Part shown: positions 29,440 through 37,578 of the stretch, piece after piece
Position numbering within the stretch: position 1 is the stretch's first letter
How the letters are laid out: each line of letters opens with the position of its first letter
Source of the DNA: Acrasis kona
Taxonomy: Eukaryota > Heterolobosea > Eutetramitea > Acrasida > Acrasidae
DNA length: 45,280 nucleotides
Direction of reading: 5' to 3'
Assembly (NCBI GenBank): GCA_026419775.2
Contig: JAOPGA020001071.1
Location: 1-45,280, forward strand
Position numbers and translations under genes: made by a program
Notes under the pieces: generated by a model
Told to the model about the DNA's origin: nothing
Database searches by the model: none
The model's input: only the letters and a program-made list of their open reading frames with translations

Positions 29440-29811
29440 GTCTCCGCATGCTTGTGAACAAGTTTATTACACCAGTTATTAGGTACACCTATTGTGGATA
29501 AATTGTTCCATGTTGGAGGAGCGACGGCGTAGCCGTGCGACGAGCCCATGTTTGTTTTTACTTGTACTTTGTGTATTAATGTTCTTTTAATTGAAAAGTA
29601 TAAGTGTATACAGAATGAGGCGTACTTTTTTGTTACGAAGTATAACGTCGTGCTTTACTAAGCATAATGTTCGTACCTTGTGTTCTTACATACCATAGCC
29701 GTCCCGTTGGGCCGGCGAATAGCAGCTCTTATTGTTCAAGCACTTCTTGTTCACACTCTCTCTGAGGTTGACCTACTTCCCGTTGACTTCATTATTTTGC
29801 AAACGCAACAA

Positions 29812-31407
29812 ATGGAACACGATGTACCAAAGTGCAAGACTAACAACTTTTTTAAATCAACATTCAACAAGAATTTCAACACAATTCAAATCAAAGAACA
29901 TAATAGTGAGGAAATCAATCAAGAAGAAGCAAGAGATTTTAGGGTGGAACTGGTCGGCAATCCAGAAAATAATGAATACGATGCCGAACAAAGCGACACC
30001 CACGGAAAATCACCAATCATACATGTGGAACTATTAATACTCGACATACCACAGCCTTACAGACTTTTACTACGAATGCAAGAGTCAAAACCGCCAGGGC
30101 TAATTTTCAAGAGCGCGAGGCCGCTCATTCTAGACATTGAACCCGACGGCGTGGATCTCAATGATGTGTACGAGTATGACAATCAAGACGAGACCCTGTC
30201 CACGAACATTATCAACATTCAACAATTCATCTCCAACAATGAAGTCACCATCCACATGGCCATTAGTGCCATTCCGCTGCGCAACAAATCAGCCAGAGTA
30301 TTGGCGGAGGCGCTGGACAGCAACGGCAAAGTAATAGAGACCAGCTATTCGCAACCATTCACGTGCAGCAAAATCGTCAAGCACGCGGTGGAACACGAAG
30401 ACGTGGTGGCTGCGAGGAGCGGCAATCAGAATTGTCGCGAAGGAGTCAAGGCCAGTCCCATCAACATTTTGATGAAGTGCAGGAGCGAAGAAGTGAATCC
30501 CATCTTCTTGTTAGAGAATTGGAACGTAAAGTTCGGCGCCGTCAAAGCCTTTTTTGTATTTATTGATTCGGACAGGACGTGCGCTTCCAACTTTATCATC
30601 CGGTCAAAGGTTCCTCCCGACGTTGACGCTGGCTGTTATAAAGTTAATGTTTCCGTCAATAAAAAGTCACGCATACAGGTGGAAAATAAATGTGTAACGG
30701 AGGATTTTAATGTTTTACATGTTTCCAGTGTTGTTAATGTTGTTGGTCCCAAGAATAGCACGGACGTCCGCTTCACAAAAAAAATGCCAGAGCCTCTCGT
30801 CAAAGTGTTCAAAATCTTGTACCGTTATGCGTTCACCAGAAAGTTTGTTGAAGAATTGTGTACTGAGCTTGAGAAACCAAAGAATGGAAACATTAGGTTC
30901 GAAGGTGTTTTTGTAAAAGTAGCGCGTAGGTGGCAGCACAAGTATTACAAGAAGGAGGACGTTGCCGACCATGAGTCCGACCAGGATAACCATGCCGATG
31001 ATTCGTGCATCGACAACACGGTCATCACCAGGGACGCATACGGTAGGTCCATTGCACATTACTTTGCTTGCATCGAAAGGATGCCTCCGCTCTTGTTAAG
31101 AATGTTGTTCAACCACGCACAGTATGATCCCGACGAGGAAGATCACTGCGGAAGATCTGCATTATATTGGGCGGAATGTAATAATTGCAAAGAGAATGTA
31201 AAAATCATGACCAGTCCTAAAGGGTACCTCACGATAAGCAAGGAGCGCGTCAAGGTCCAGAGGAAGGTGAGCGTTAGTACACAAAACGTAAATCAAAACA
31301 ACATACAAGCCGAATGGAATGATGTTCAAGCAATGAGGAGGAGATACAGTCTGATGCCGGGGTTCGGAAGAACCACACCCATGATTGGTGGCAAATTCAA
31401 TTTTTAA
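29812..31407 (+). CDS. Large soluble protein with TIG-like and ankyrin-like regions (531 aa)
   Basis: The first ATG in the open frame is at 29812. The frame is open further upstream but has no Met there. Residues about 240-330 resemble an IPT/TIG immunoglobulin-like fold (VKFGAVKAFFVFIDSDR, SKVPPDVDAGCYKVNVSV). Residues about 430-490 look like two ankyrin-type units (TRDAYGRSIAHYFAC; DHCGRSALYWAEC). The C-terminus is basic with an RRRYSLMPGFG segment. A TIG-then-ankyrin order recalls CAMTA and SPT23/MGA2 transcription regulators, but I see no CG-1 domain and no C-terminal membrane anchor. So the parallel is only suggestive. The stop is at 31405-31407, and the next gene starts 33 bp later on the same strand. 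Confidence 0.6.
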   Translation: MEHDVPKCKTNNFFKSTFNKNFNTIQIKEHNSEEINQEEARDFRVELVGNPENNEYDAEQSDTHGKSPIIHVELLILDIPQPYRLLLRMQESKPPGLIFKSARPLILDIEPDGVDLNDVYEYDNQDETLSTNIINIQQFISNNEVTIHMAISAIPLRNKSARVLAEALDSNGKVIETSYSQPFTCSKIVKHAVEHEDVVAARSGNQNCREGVKASPINILMKCRSEEVNPIFLLENWNVKFGAVKAFFVFIDSDRTCASNFIIRSKVPPDVDAGCYKVNVSVNKKSRIQVENKCVTEDFNVLHVSSVVNVVGPKNSTDVRFTKKMPEPLVKVFKILYRYAFTRKFVEELCTELEKPKNGNIRFEGVFVKVARRWQHKYYKKEDVADHESDQDNHADDSCIDNTVITRDAYGRSIAHYFACIERMPPLLLRMLFNHAQYDPDEEDHCGRSALYWAECNNCKENVKIMTSPKGYLTISKERVKVQRKVSVSTQNVNQNNIQAEWNDVQAMRRRYSLMPGFGRTTPMIGGKFNF

Positions 31408-31440
31408 AATAAACAAATCATTTGTAAACTTTGTAATAAC

Positions 31441-32853
31441 ATGTTCGAGGAGCTACCCGATGATGCCATATACGAAATTATGATGTATCTACCGTCCATC
31501 GACATACTAAGGGTATCGGCCGCATGTACCCAACTATACAATGTATCAAAAAACCCCAGACTGTGGGACAAGAGATTATCGGAGGAGTGGATAAAGACAA
31601 AGCGTAAATTAGTTGACGAGACCACCATCAAGACTAATCATGAAACAAACGTTGATGATGTTTTGGTCGGAGTGCAAGATCCAAGGATGATTTATCTGGA
31701 GAGGGTGCTGAAGCTTTCTAATTGGTCCAAACAATTTGCAGGAACGTCGAACCACAACGTGATTAGGCCGGTAAAACGTTTATGGATAGGCTTCAAGCCC
31801 ATTTACAAAATATTCTTTCACTCCCTGCCCACTTCCTTCTTGTTACCGAAGCATTTGAACAAGGATCAATTGGGACACCATCTCACCCACATTCACTTTA
31901 TTCAAAAATGTACCAGGGGGCTGTTAACATTGTTGTGCATGTTTGCACTGACGGTGTCCCTTATTTTTTTCTTTTCTCATGTTACATTATTCTATCGTTT
32001 ACTTTCTCTCATCCTCTTGTTTGTGTTGAATGCGCCCCACATTCACGACTGTTTCTACACCGGAGGGGTAAAGAGCCAGAATCAATGGGTCCTCGTCACG
32101 AGTTGCGTAGCCGCCTGCGTGTTTTGTTATGTTTTATCTAGCGTACTCCAGTTGAACCAAGACCTGGAGAAGGTGATATCCTTCTTTGGCGTACAGACTG
32201 CCTTATTGTTCATCAATTCTGTTTTGATTGGATTAGATATCAGCGTGTCCATCATGTTGTTCGGCACCATTAATGTTAACTATGGACCAACAGATAATTT
32301 CCAATTGCCTGGAGCAGTTTTGTTTAATGCCGTCAAGGGAGATAACGTAATTCTCGACTATGAGTCAGAGAATGCACAAGTGCTGGGACCTACGCGCCTG
32401 CCTTTGATTCCCATAGCAGTTACGATAGGTCTCTCCTTGGGGTCTGGTGGATTTCATTTTTTATATGAAGCCGTTGTTTTTTTAATTATATTTACCATTA
32501 GTTATTTCACAGGTGGGTCTGTCAGGATTACCGGCGATTTTGATAGCGTGCTGTCCGCGATTGTATCGGCATTCTTTTCGTTGATGGTGGTGGCCATCAC
32601 CACTGGTATACTCGAGCACAAAATGGGTTATTGTTGGCTTTTAAATAGGGACAGAAGGAATTTGTCTGTTCTGGACCTTGTCAAGAGAGGAGGCAAGTTG
32701 GCACTTTATCAGGTTCTTACTTTGGTTGTTTTGGGACTATTTATATATGCATGGACATACCTGCTAACTAATTGTATGGAGATGATTATATATTTGCCCG
32801 TAGTTGGTGGCCACTGGTCTGAATTTAGAGGATTAAACATTACTTCTGTTTAA
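31441..32853 (+). CDS. F-box protein with multiple membrane segments (470 aa)
   Basis: The N-terminus is a clear F-box: MFEELPDDAIYEIMMYLPS, ILRVSAACTQLYNVS, PRLWDKRLSEEW (residues 1-55). In known families the F-box binds Skp1 and makes the protein a substrate receptor of SCF ubiquitin ligases. From about residue 155 on there are around eight hydrophobic segments, for example LLTLLCMFALTVSLIFFF, YRLLSLILLFVLNAP, AVVFLIIFTISYFTGG, and VLTLVVLGLFIYAWTYLL. It should be an integral membrane protein. The ATG at 31441 lies only 33 bp after the previous stop, so its promoter must be inside the upstream gene. A related architecture occurs at 39055-40266. Likely role: membrane-anchored ubiquitin ligase adaptor (inference). 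Confidence 0.78.
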   Translation: MFEELPDDAIYEIMMYLPSIDILRVSAACTQLYNVSKNPRLWDKRLSEEWIKTKRKLVDETTIKTNHETNVDDVLVGVQDPRMIYLERVLKLSNWSKQFAGTSNHNVIRPVKRLWIGFKPIYKIFFHSLPTSFLLPKHLNKDQLGHHLTHIHFIQKCTRGLLTLLCMFALTVSLIFFFSHVTLFYRLLSLILLFVLNAPHIHDCFYTGGVKSQNQWVLVTSCVAACVFCYVLSSVLQLNQDLEKVISFFGVQTALLFINSVLIGLDISVSIMLFGTINVNYGPTDNFQLPGAVLFNAVKGDNVILDYESENAQVLGPTRLPLIPIAVTIGLSLGSGGFHFLYEAVVFLIIFTISYFTGGSVRITGDFDSVLSAIVSAFFSLMVVAITTGILEHKMGYCWLLNRDRRNLSVLDLVKRGGKLALYQVLTLVVLGLFIYAWTYLLTNCMEMIIYLPVVGGHWSEFRGLNITSV

Positions 32854-32925
32854 AATATTTGTGTCTTTTATCTTTTAATTCTTCTAGATTCTTTAGTTGT
32901 TTTACTGTAGTATTACAAAGCAGTA

Positions 32926-33651
32926 ATGGGTTGTCTCCCAACAAAGCCGAAGGATGTCAAAAACAACGGTATAAGCTTTAGAATATTGTTATTGGGACTA
33001 GATAATGCTGGTAAAACAAGTAATTCCTATTCTTTTTAGTTGTCAGTGATAATGCTCCAAGCTGCGTTGTATAATTTAAAGCTTGGTCAAACTGTTGGTA
33101 CTTTACCAACAATAGGATTCAATATAGAAAGCATGGTTGGAGAGAATGATTCCGTCCTTACTTTTGTGGTATTAAAATATTAATTGGACAAAGTTAAATA
33201 ATCAGGATGTAGGAGGACAGGAGAAGATTCGTCCACTATGGTCAGCTTACTTTGAGGAAGCAGATGGAGTTGCTTTTATTGTAGATTCAAGTGACGATGA
33301 GCAATTCCCTAGAGTAAGAGCAGAAATACAAAAAGTGCTATCGCACCCTCTTATGAAGAACATACCGATGGTTCTCCTACTTAACAAATCTGACTTGCCC
33401 AACGTAAGGCGTAATAACTAATCAATGTAACACAAACTGTTTAGACGAGGACGGAATCTGAGATTTGTTCAACGCTATGTATTGACGACTACAAAAGTAA
33501 CAAAATTCACGTCCAGAAGTGCTGTGCATCCAGAGGAGAGGGTCTTATCGAGGCGGTAACTTGGATGGAGGATCAATTATTAAGTGAGAGATTAAAAACA
33601 CCAACATCACCCAAAAAGCCAAAACAACAATCACAACCCGTAGCAACATAA
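32926..33651 (+). CDS. Arf/Arl-family small GTPase (206 aa, three ultrashort introns)
   Basis: Exons 32926-33019, 33047-33168, 33206-33403 and 33445-33651 are joined by GT-AG introns of 27, 37 and 41 nt. The third has a TAACTAAT-like branch site. The protein starts MGC, a myristoylation (Gly2) and possible palmitoylation (Cys3) signal. It shows the P-loop GLDNAGKT, switch I LPTIGFNIES, switch II DVGGQEKIRPLW, LLNKSD (NKxD), and CCASRGEG (usually CxAxxGEG). A C-terminal Pro/Lys/Gln tail of about 20 residues is unusual for the family. Arf-like GTPases recruit effectors to membranes of the Golgi or endosomes; which subfamily this is I cannot tell. The stop is only 4 bp from the convergent NO66 stop. 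Intron 1 is the least certain. Confidence 0.88.
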
Positions 33652-33655
33652 ATGT

Positions 33656-35224
33656 TTATTCGACAACTATCAAATTCTTCTTCAACAATTCCACTACTAA
33701 AATGTTCTTCTCTTCATCGGTTAATCCAGGCAGGTCGGCCAAGTCGGTAGGTCCTTGTTCGCACGTCCTTATTAAATGACACAATGCTTGTTCGTATTCG
33801 ATTTCGAATTGTAGTTTTTGTGGAGGTAATTGTTGGTACACCTTACTGTTGCACGTCGAATAGTACAATGAGCATACGGGTGTTTTTGTATTTTCGTCTT
33901 GATCGTCTTGATCTTGTGTGTTTTGATCCTCGTTGTCTTCATCGTCGTCCTCCTCCTCATCAACGTCATTGTCGTCCTCCTCCTCAATGACCAAACATAC
34001 GCTCCTCCTATCAGCTAATTTCACACGTGTGAATTCCTTCACATGACGGTCATTGTCGTTGACGTTTGTTAATGTGGGTTGTCTTGAGTGAAGAAAGTGT
34101 ATGGTCATCTTGTCAGCACATTCATCTAAGGGCAAGTACTCTATTAGTTTGTCCATTAACGTGCTTACCTTTTTCGTGAATGAATATCGATCATCGTTGC
34201 TCTCATCTAGTTGATGCACGTAACCCATGTAGTCGCTGAATCCTCTTGGTAGCGATTCTCTAAATTCCACACAACACTCGCTGGCAGCATTTAGTGCTTC
34301 CGGTATTACTTTCGCCAAGTAATCTGCGTAGCTCATGTTCTGAGCCGTGCTGAATGTTAAATGTAGCGAATGGACGTCCGATCCCATTGTGCTTGCTTGA
34401 TGGATGGTTCCTCTTGGCATGTATAAAATGTCACCAGGTTCAAGCCACACTTCGAATGCCAGGTAATCCTTGATCTCATCCGCAGTAAAGTTACCGGAAC
34501 TATGTCTAGGCAGCATGTTGTCCTCGTTGATGGGATGGTACAGCTTCCAGAGTTTCTTTCCTTCCAGTTGAACAACAAAAGCTTCAATGTCGTCATAGTG
34601 GGGTGCAAATCCTTGACTTTGACTTGGAGTGAGGTATGCATTGCATCCGGCACCCAAGTTGAAGTACCTTTCCATCTTGTTGAGCATGAGGCCGATGGTG
34701 TTGTCATATTCGTGTGGTCTTAGTATTCTGATGCTGCACCGAAGCATGTTGTAATAATTCCAAACCAAATCACGATCACAGGATTGATCTGATGAGGGAT
34801 TGAGCGTATGCCGTTTTCCGTCCTTGTATAAAGTAAGATCAATGTCCGTTCCGTAGTGTAGATCCTGTTCAACAAGTAATTGATCAATTACATCTTTGGA
34901 ATAGACGCCCTGGTAATACTCTGGCATGCCCCTTTTGATGCACATTGTTGTTTTTTCAAAATAAGTGGACTCGTACTCTTCAATACTCAATGGGAATAAT
35001 AACCACTCTAAAAACTGTTTGCTGGATGTGGCGTTATCATTAATGTGTGTTAGATTTTTGCTGGGTACTGGAGATTTGAGTTCCAACTTTTGTACTTTTT
35101 GGAATTGGTGGGCATCTCTAAATGTGCTCAAAATAGATATATTCACAGTCGGTCCTGCGCTTGATGGTTTGCGGTTTTTCTTTGATTTTCCAATGTTGTC
35201 ATGCTGTCTCGCCTTCCTCTTCAT
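33656..35224 (-). CDS. RIOX1: NO66/RIOX1-like ribosomal oxygenase, JmjC domain (522 aa)
   Basis: The chosen start is the Met at 35224, followed by a basic nuclear stretch (MKRKARQHDN, KSKKNRKPSS). The open frame extends 27 codons upstream but would overlap the divergent gene start at 35256. The JmjC core shows GFAPHYDDIEAFVVQLEGKK with the H-x-D metal pair (about His209, Asp211), and DILYMPRGTIHQAS with the distal His (about 275). A winged-helix-like C-terminal half follows, interrupted by a long Asp/Glu-rich stretch (about residues 390-430), and it ends in a helical region. Family knowledge: NO66/MINA proteins are 2-oxoglutarate oxygenases that hydroxylate histidine in large-subunit ribosomal proteins in the nucleolus. 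NO66 over MINA is judged on overall pattern only. Confidence 0.85.
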   Translation of the reverse strand: MKRKARQHDNIGKSKKNRKPSSAGPTVNISILSTFRDAHQFQKVQKLELKSPVPSKNLTHINDNATSSKQFLEWLLFPLSIEEYESTYFEKTTMCIKRGMPEYYQGVYSKDVIDQLLVEQDLHYGTDIDLTLYKDGKRHTLNPSSDQSCDRDLVWNYYNMLRCSIRILRPHEYDNTIGLMLNKMERYFNLGAGCNAYLTPSQSQGFAPHYDDIEAFVVQLEGKKLWKLYHPINEDNMLPRHSSGNFTADEIKDYLAFEVWLEPGDILYMPRGTIHQASTMGSDVHSLHLTFSTAQNMSYADYLAKVIPEALNAASECCVEFRESLPRGFSDYMGYVHQLDESNDDRYSFTKKVSTLMDKLIEYLPLDECADKMTIHFLHSRQPTLTNVNDNDRHVKEFTRVKLADRRSVCLVIEEEDDNDVDEEEDDDEDNEDQNTQDQDDQDENTKTPVCSLYYSTCNSKVYQQLPPQKLQFEIEYEQALCHLIRTCEQGPTDLADLPGLTDEEKNILVVELLKKNLIVVE

Positions 35225-35255
35225 TGGAATGTTAAAAGAGGTCAACTGATGTAAT
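35225..35255. promoter_or_regulatory. 31-bp bidirectional spacer
   Basis: Only 31 bp separate the NO66 start (35224, minus) and the next start (35256, plus). If both starts are right, the core promoters must overlap the coding regions. Confidence 0.4.
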
Positions 35256-36095
35256 ATGTTGAAGACAAATGCAGTCCAGTTTAGAGGAATAGAAAACTGG
35301 GTCAAAGAGATATTATCAGCCCAACTTATAGAAAAGGATCAATCCGTATGCGAGCTGTATAGTAGGGGGAGTGATATAGGAAAGTGGCAGAGGTGCGGAT
35401 GTGCTCATTATTATGTTGTTGAACCAAATGAAGACTTTAAAAATGAAGCCGTTAAAAAATGGACAGAAAAAAAAAAGCCTTTTAAGAGTGCAAAGTTCCT
35501 GTGCCTGAATCCTTGTACATCTGACTTCACCAGGCCAATCAAAGATGCCGTTAGCGATAGTATGGATAAAATCTTCCCATTTGGAGGCATGGCTTGCTTT
35601 GGTAGTAACATTGAACGTAGTTTTAGTTCGGAGGAATCTGCAAAAACATTCTTTTCTAATTGTGCATCTATAACAAAGCCGGGTGGCTATTTTTTTGGCT
35701 ACATGTTGGATAGTAGTGTTGCTTGGACCAGAGCTCAAAAACTCTTATCTCAAATGAGTGAGCAGGCACAATCACAACAATCTAAAATTACAGTAAAGGG
35801 TGAGCTGTATCAACTCGTGTTGGATCGTAATTTTGAGAATTATACATTAAGTGTCGACGGAGAAAAAGATTTTCAGAGCGGTGTATTAATAAAATTTCCT
35901 GTTCTGTCTCGTATTGCCAAAGAATATGGCTTCGATGTGATATCGTTGGCAAACTGGCATGAATTCTTTGAAGACTTTAAGAATGTGTATTGGGAGCAAC
36001 TTGAAGGATATCAAGTAAAGGGTGTCGTGTCTGCAAAAGAGATGGAGCTTGTTGGTTTGATGGCCATTTTTATACTACAAAGAAAGAATAAATAG
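35256..36095 (+). CDS. Divergent mRNA cap (guanine-N7) methyltransferase-like protein (279 aa)
   Basis: The overall layout follows RNMT/Abd1. The N-terminal FRGIENWVKEILSAQL matches the RxFNNWIKSxLI motif, an acidic/hydrophobic central sheet follows, then KPGGYFFGYMLDS as in LKPGGxFIGTxPD, and a C-terminal part with FPVLSRIAKEYGFDVI and WHEFFEDF, as in the family's LVxLAxxYGLxLV and FxEFFxE. However, the SAM-binding motif normally LDLGCGKGGDL-KW reads CELYSRGSDIGKW (residues 32-44). The catalytic-pocket segment with QFALHYAF reads FGSNIERSF. These losses suggest a non-catalytic or re-purposed paralogue. The stop is at 36093-36095, 39 bp before SYS1. Confidence 0.65.
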   Translation: MLKTNAVQFRGIENWVKEILSAQLIEKDQSVCELYSRGSDIGKWQRCGCAHYYVVEPNEDFKNEAVKKWTEKKKPFKSAKFLCLNPCTSDFTRPIKDAVSDSMDKIFPFGGMACFGSNIERSFSSEESAKTFFSNCASITKPGGYFFGYMLDSSVAWTRAQKLLSQMSEQAQSQQSKITVKGELYQLVLDRNFENYTLSVDGEKDFQSGVLIKFPVLSRIAKEYGFDVISLANWHEFFEDFKNVYWEQLEGYQVKGVVSAKEMELVGLMAIFILQRKNK

Positions 36096-36134
36096 ACCAT
36101 TGTGTTCAATATTTTTTGTAATAGCAACAACTGA

Positions 36135-36693
36135 ATGTTCTTCATACCCCTGGGTGATAGAGTGTTCGACACTCGCATGATACTTTTTCAAATAGTCACA
36201 CTTCAACTCGCGCACTATATCACATTGGGAATACTAATAATGGGAGTAGATTTCGTGCTAGGGGTCAAACCCACCGTAGAACAATTCTTCTCGTATAAAG
36301 CTGTGAATGTTAGCAACAGGATTGGAATCGCTACCATGATTTCATTCTTTTTAAACGCATTATCTGGGTAAGTTTCTGTATCGTTTGGTTATTAATAATT
36401 CAAGATCACTTCTTTTGTTTGTTGTCGTTCAGCGTAGCCAAAAGTGTTTAGACTTCACCATTACCATCTACATTGTACATTTTTTTATTTGTGTCTTTTA
36501 TAAGGCATTTCCAGTTTATTGGGAGTGGTGGGTCTGCACTATAATTTGTATTGTGGCCATGATCACCTTAGGTGAATACATTTGTTATAAGAGAGAAATC
36601 CGTGACATACCAATCACACAATCAGCGCCAGAGGATAAAAATCAAGATGATGTGTCAATAACAATTGAAAAGGATCCCGAACGTACAAAATAA
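36135..36693 (+). CDS. SYS1: SYS1-like Golgi membrane protein (173 aa, one 37-nt intron)
   Basis: Exons 36135-36367 and 36405-36693 join in frame across a 37-nt GT-AG intron (GTAAGT, branch-like ATTAATA, TTCAAG). Four hydrophobic segments are predicted. The family pattern is plain: FDTRMILFQIVTLQLAHYI, then FFLNALSG at the junction, RSQKCLDFTITIYIVHFFIC, and WEWWVCTIICIVAMITLGEY with ICYKREIRDIP. SYS1 is a Golgi protein that recruits the Arf-like GTPase ARFRP1/Arl3 and so controls Golgi trafficking. The nearby Arf-family gene is suggestive only. The C-terminus is acidic and variable. The stop lies 10 bp from the convergent countin-like gene. Confidence 0.9.
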
Positions 36694-36702
36694 ATTTTTA
36701 TT

Positions 36703-37485
36703 CTACACAATTTGAAAGCTTGATTGAGTGTCTGCTAGTTTTCTTGAATGAGAATGGCTGCTACCGCACATTCCTTGACACACGACGACACCGACTCTGT
36801 AGTTGCCCTTTGTGAAAATTAGGGGTGGATCTTGCTCTTGGTCGTCTGTGGTTTCAATTTCGAAGCGAATGTTGTAAATGCCTTGTTGGAAGCCTTTTGG
36901 TACCAACTCACCTCCTCCAAGAACAGTTCCCTCTGGCATGATGACTTGGAACAAAATTTCTCCAGTTCCAGTTTGGTCCTTGATCTCTAGTTGGGAGTGA
37001 GCCTGGAACACTGTTTGGGCGGGGCCTTTTGATGGATTTACTGCAGTGTTGTTAAATTGAGCGCATGTTGGAAGGGTGCAGTCGTGGATGGTGCAGATTT
37101 TGATCTCTTCGCACAACCAAATGGGATCCAGGTCGGCCTTCTCAATTGCTTTGATGAATACTTCAACTCCTACGTAGTCGCATGCCAAATTGCATCCAGC
37201 AACGGCGAACTGACCATATTCCTGGAGATAGCCGCACAATTGAGAGCAGCTTCCAATAACACCAACTTGCAGGATGATGTTCAATAATTGGTTAATACCT
37301 TGGGACATTACGTTCACACATGTGGAGCATCCATCAAAGCTTGCGGCTGTCGTCCTCTCAGCGCGAGTAATATCGTACCTGAATCCTTTGGGCAGTGGAT
37401 TCATACCTGGCTTATTAATGATGGCATGAATGTCTTGTGAGAACAACGCCAATAACAAAACAACACAGACAATGGCACACTTCAT
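36703..37485 (-). CDS. Secreted countin-like protein with saposin-type domain (260 aa)
   Basis: The start is Met at 37485, giving a clean signal peptide (MKCAIVCVVLLLALFSQDIHA). The open frame extends 11 codons upstream, but that N-terminus is Lys/Asn-rich. A saposin B-type region follows at about residues 45-140: FDGCSTCVNVMSQGINQLLN, GSCSQLCGYLQEYGQ, GCNLACDYVGVEVFI, and LCEEIKICTIHDC. The cysteines are spaced as in countin of Dictyostelium, a subunit of the cell-counting factor that limits aggregate size. The C-terminal 130 residues form a beta-rich domain (GEILFQVIMPEGTVLGGGEL). Function here is unknown; the name reflects domain resemblance. It is a secreted or vesicular protein. The stop TAG is at 36703-36705. 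Confidence 0.78.
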   Translation of the reverse strand: MKCAIVCVVLLLALFSQDIHAIINKPGMNPLPKGFRYDITRAERTTAASFDGCSTCVNVMSQGINQLLNIILQVGVIGSCSQLCGYLQEYGQFAVAGCNLACDYVGVEVFIKAIEKADLDPIWLCEEIKICTIHDCTLPTCAQFNNTAVNPSKGPAQTVFQAHSQLEIKDQTGTGEILFQVIMPEGTVLGGGELVPKGFQQGIYNIRFEIETTDDQEQDPPLIFTKGNYRVGVVVCQGMCGSSHSHSRKLADTQSSFQIV

Positions 37486-37578
37486 TTTCAATTTTTTATT
37501 GATCTGATTGATGATCAAAAGTCAAGTTGACCAACCTAAACTTTTAGATCACATACAAGTCATGGGCATAAAAATATT

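Noticed and set aside
29680-29811. N-terminal extension of the TIG/ankyrin-like protein
   Set aside because: The frame is open but begins with GTG and has no ATG before 29812; composition differs from the rest.
34502-35249. Plus-strand ORFs inside the NO66 gene
   Set aside because: They are antisense shadows of a well-supported conserved gene.
35225-35305. 27-residue N-terminal extension of NO66
   Set aside because: It would overlap the start of the divergent gene, and the basic nuclear-type N-terminus begins at the Met at 35224.
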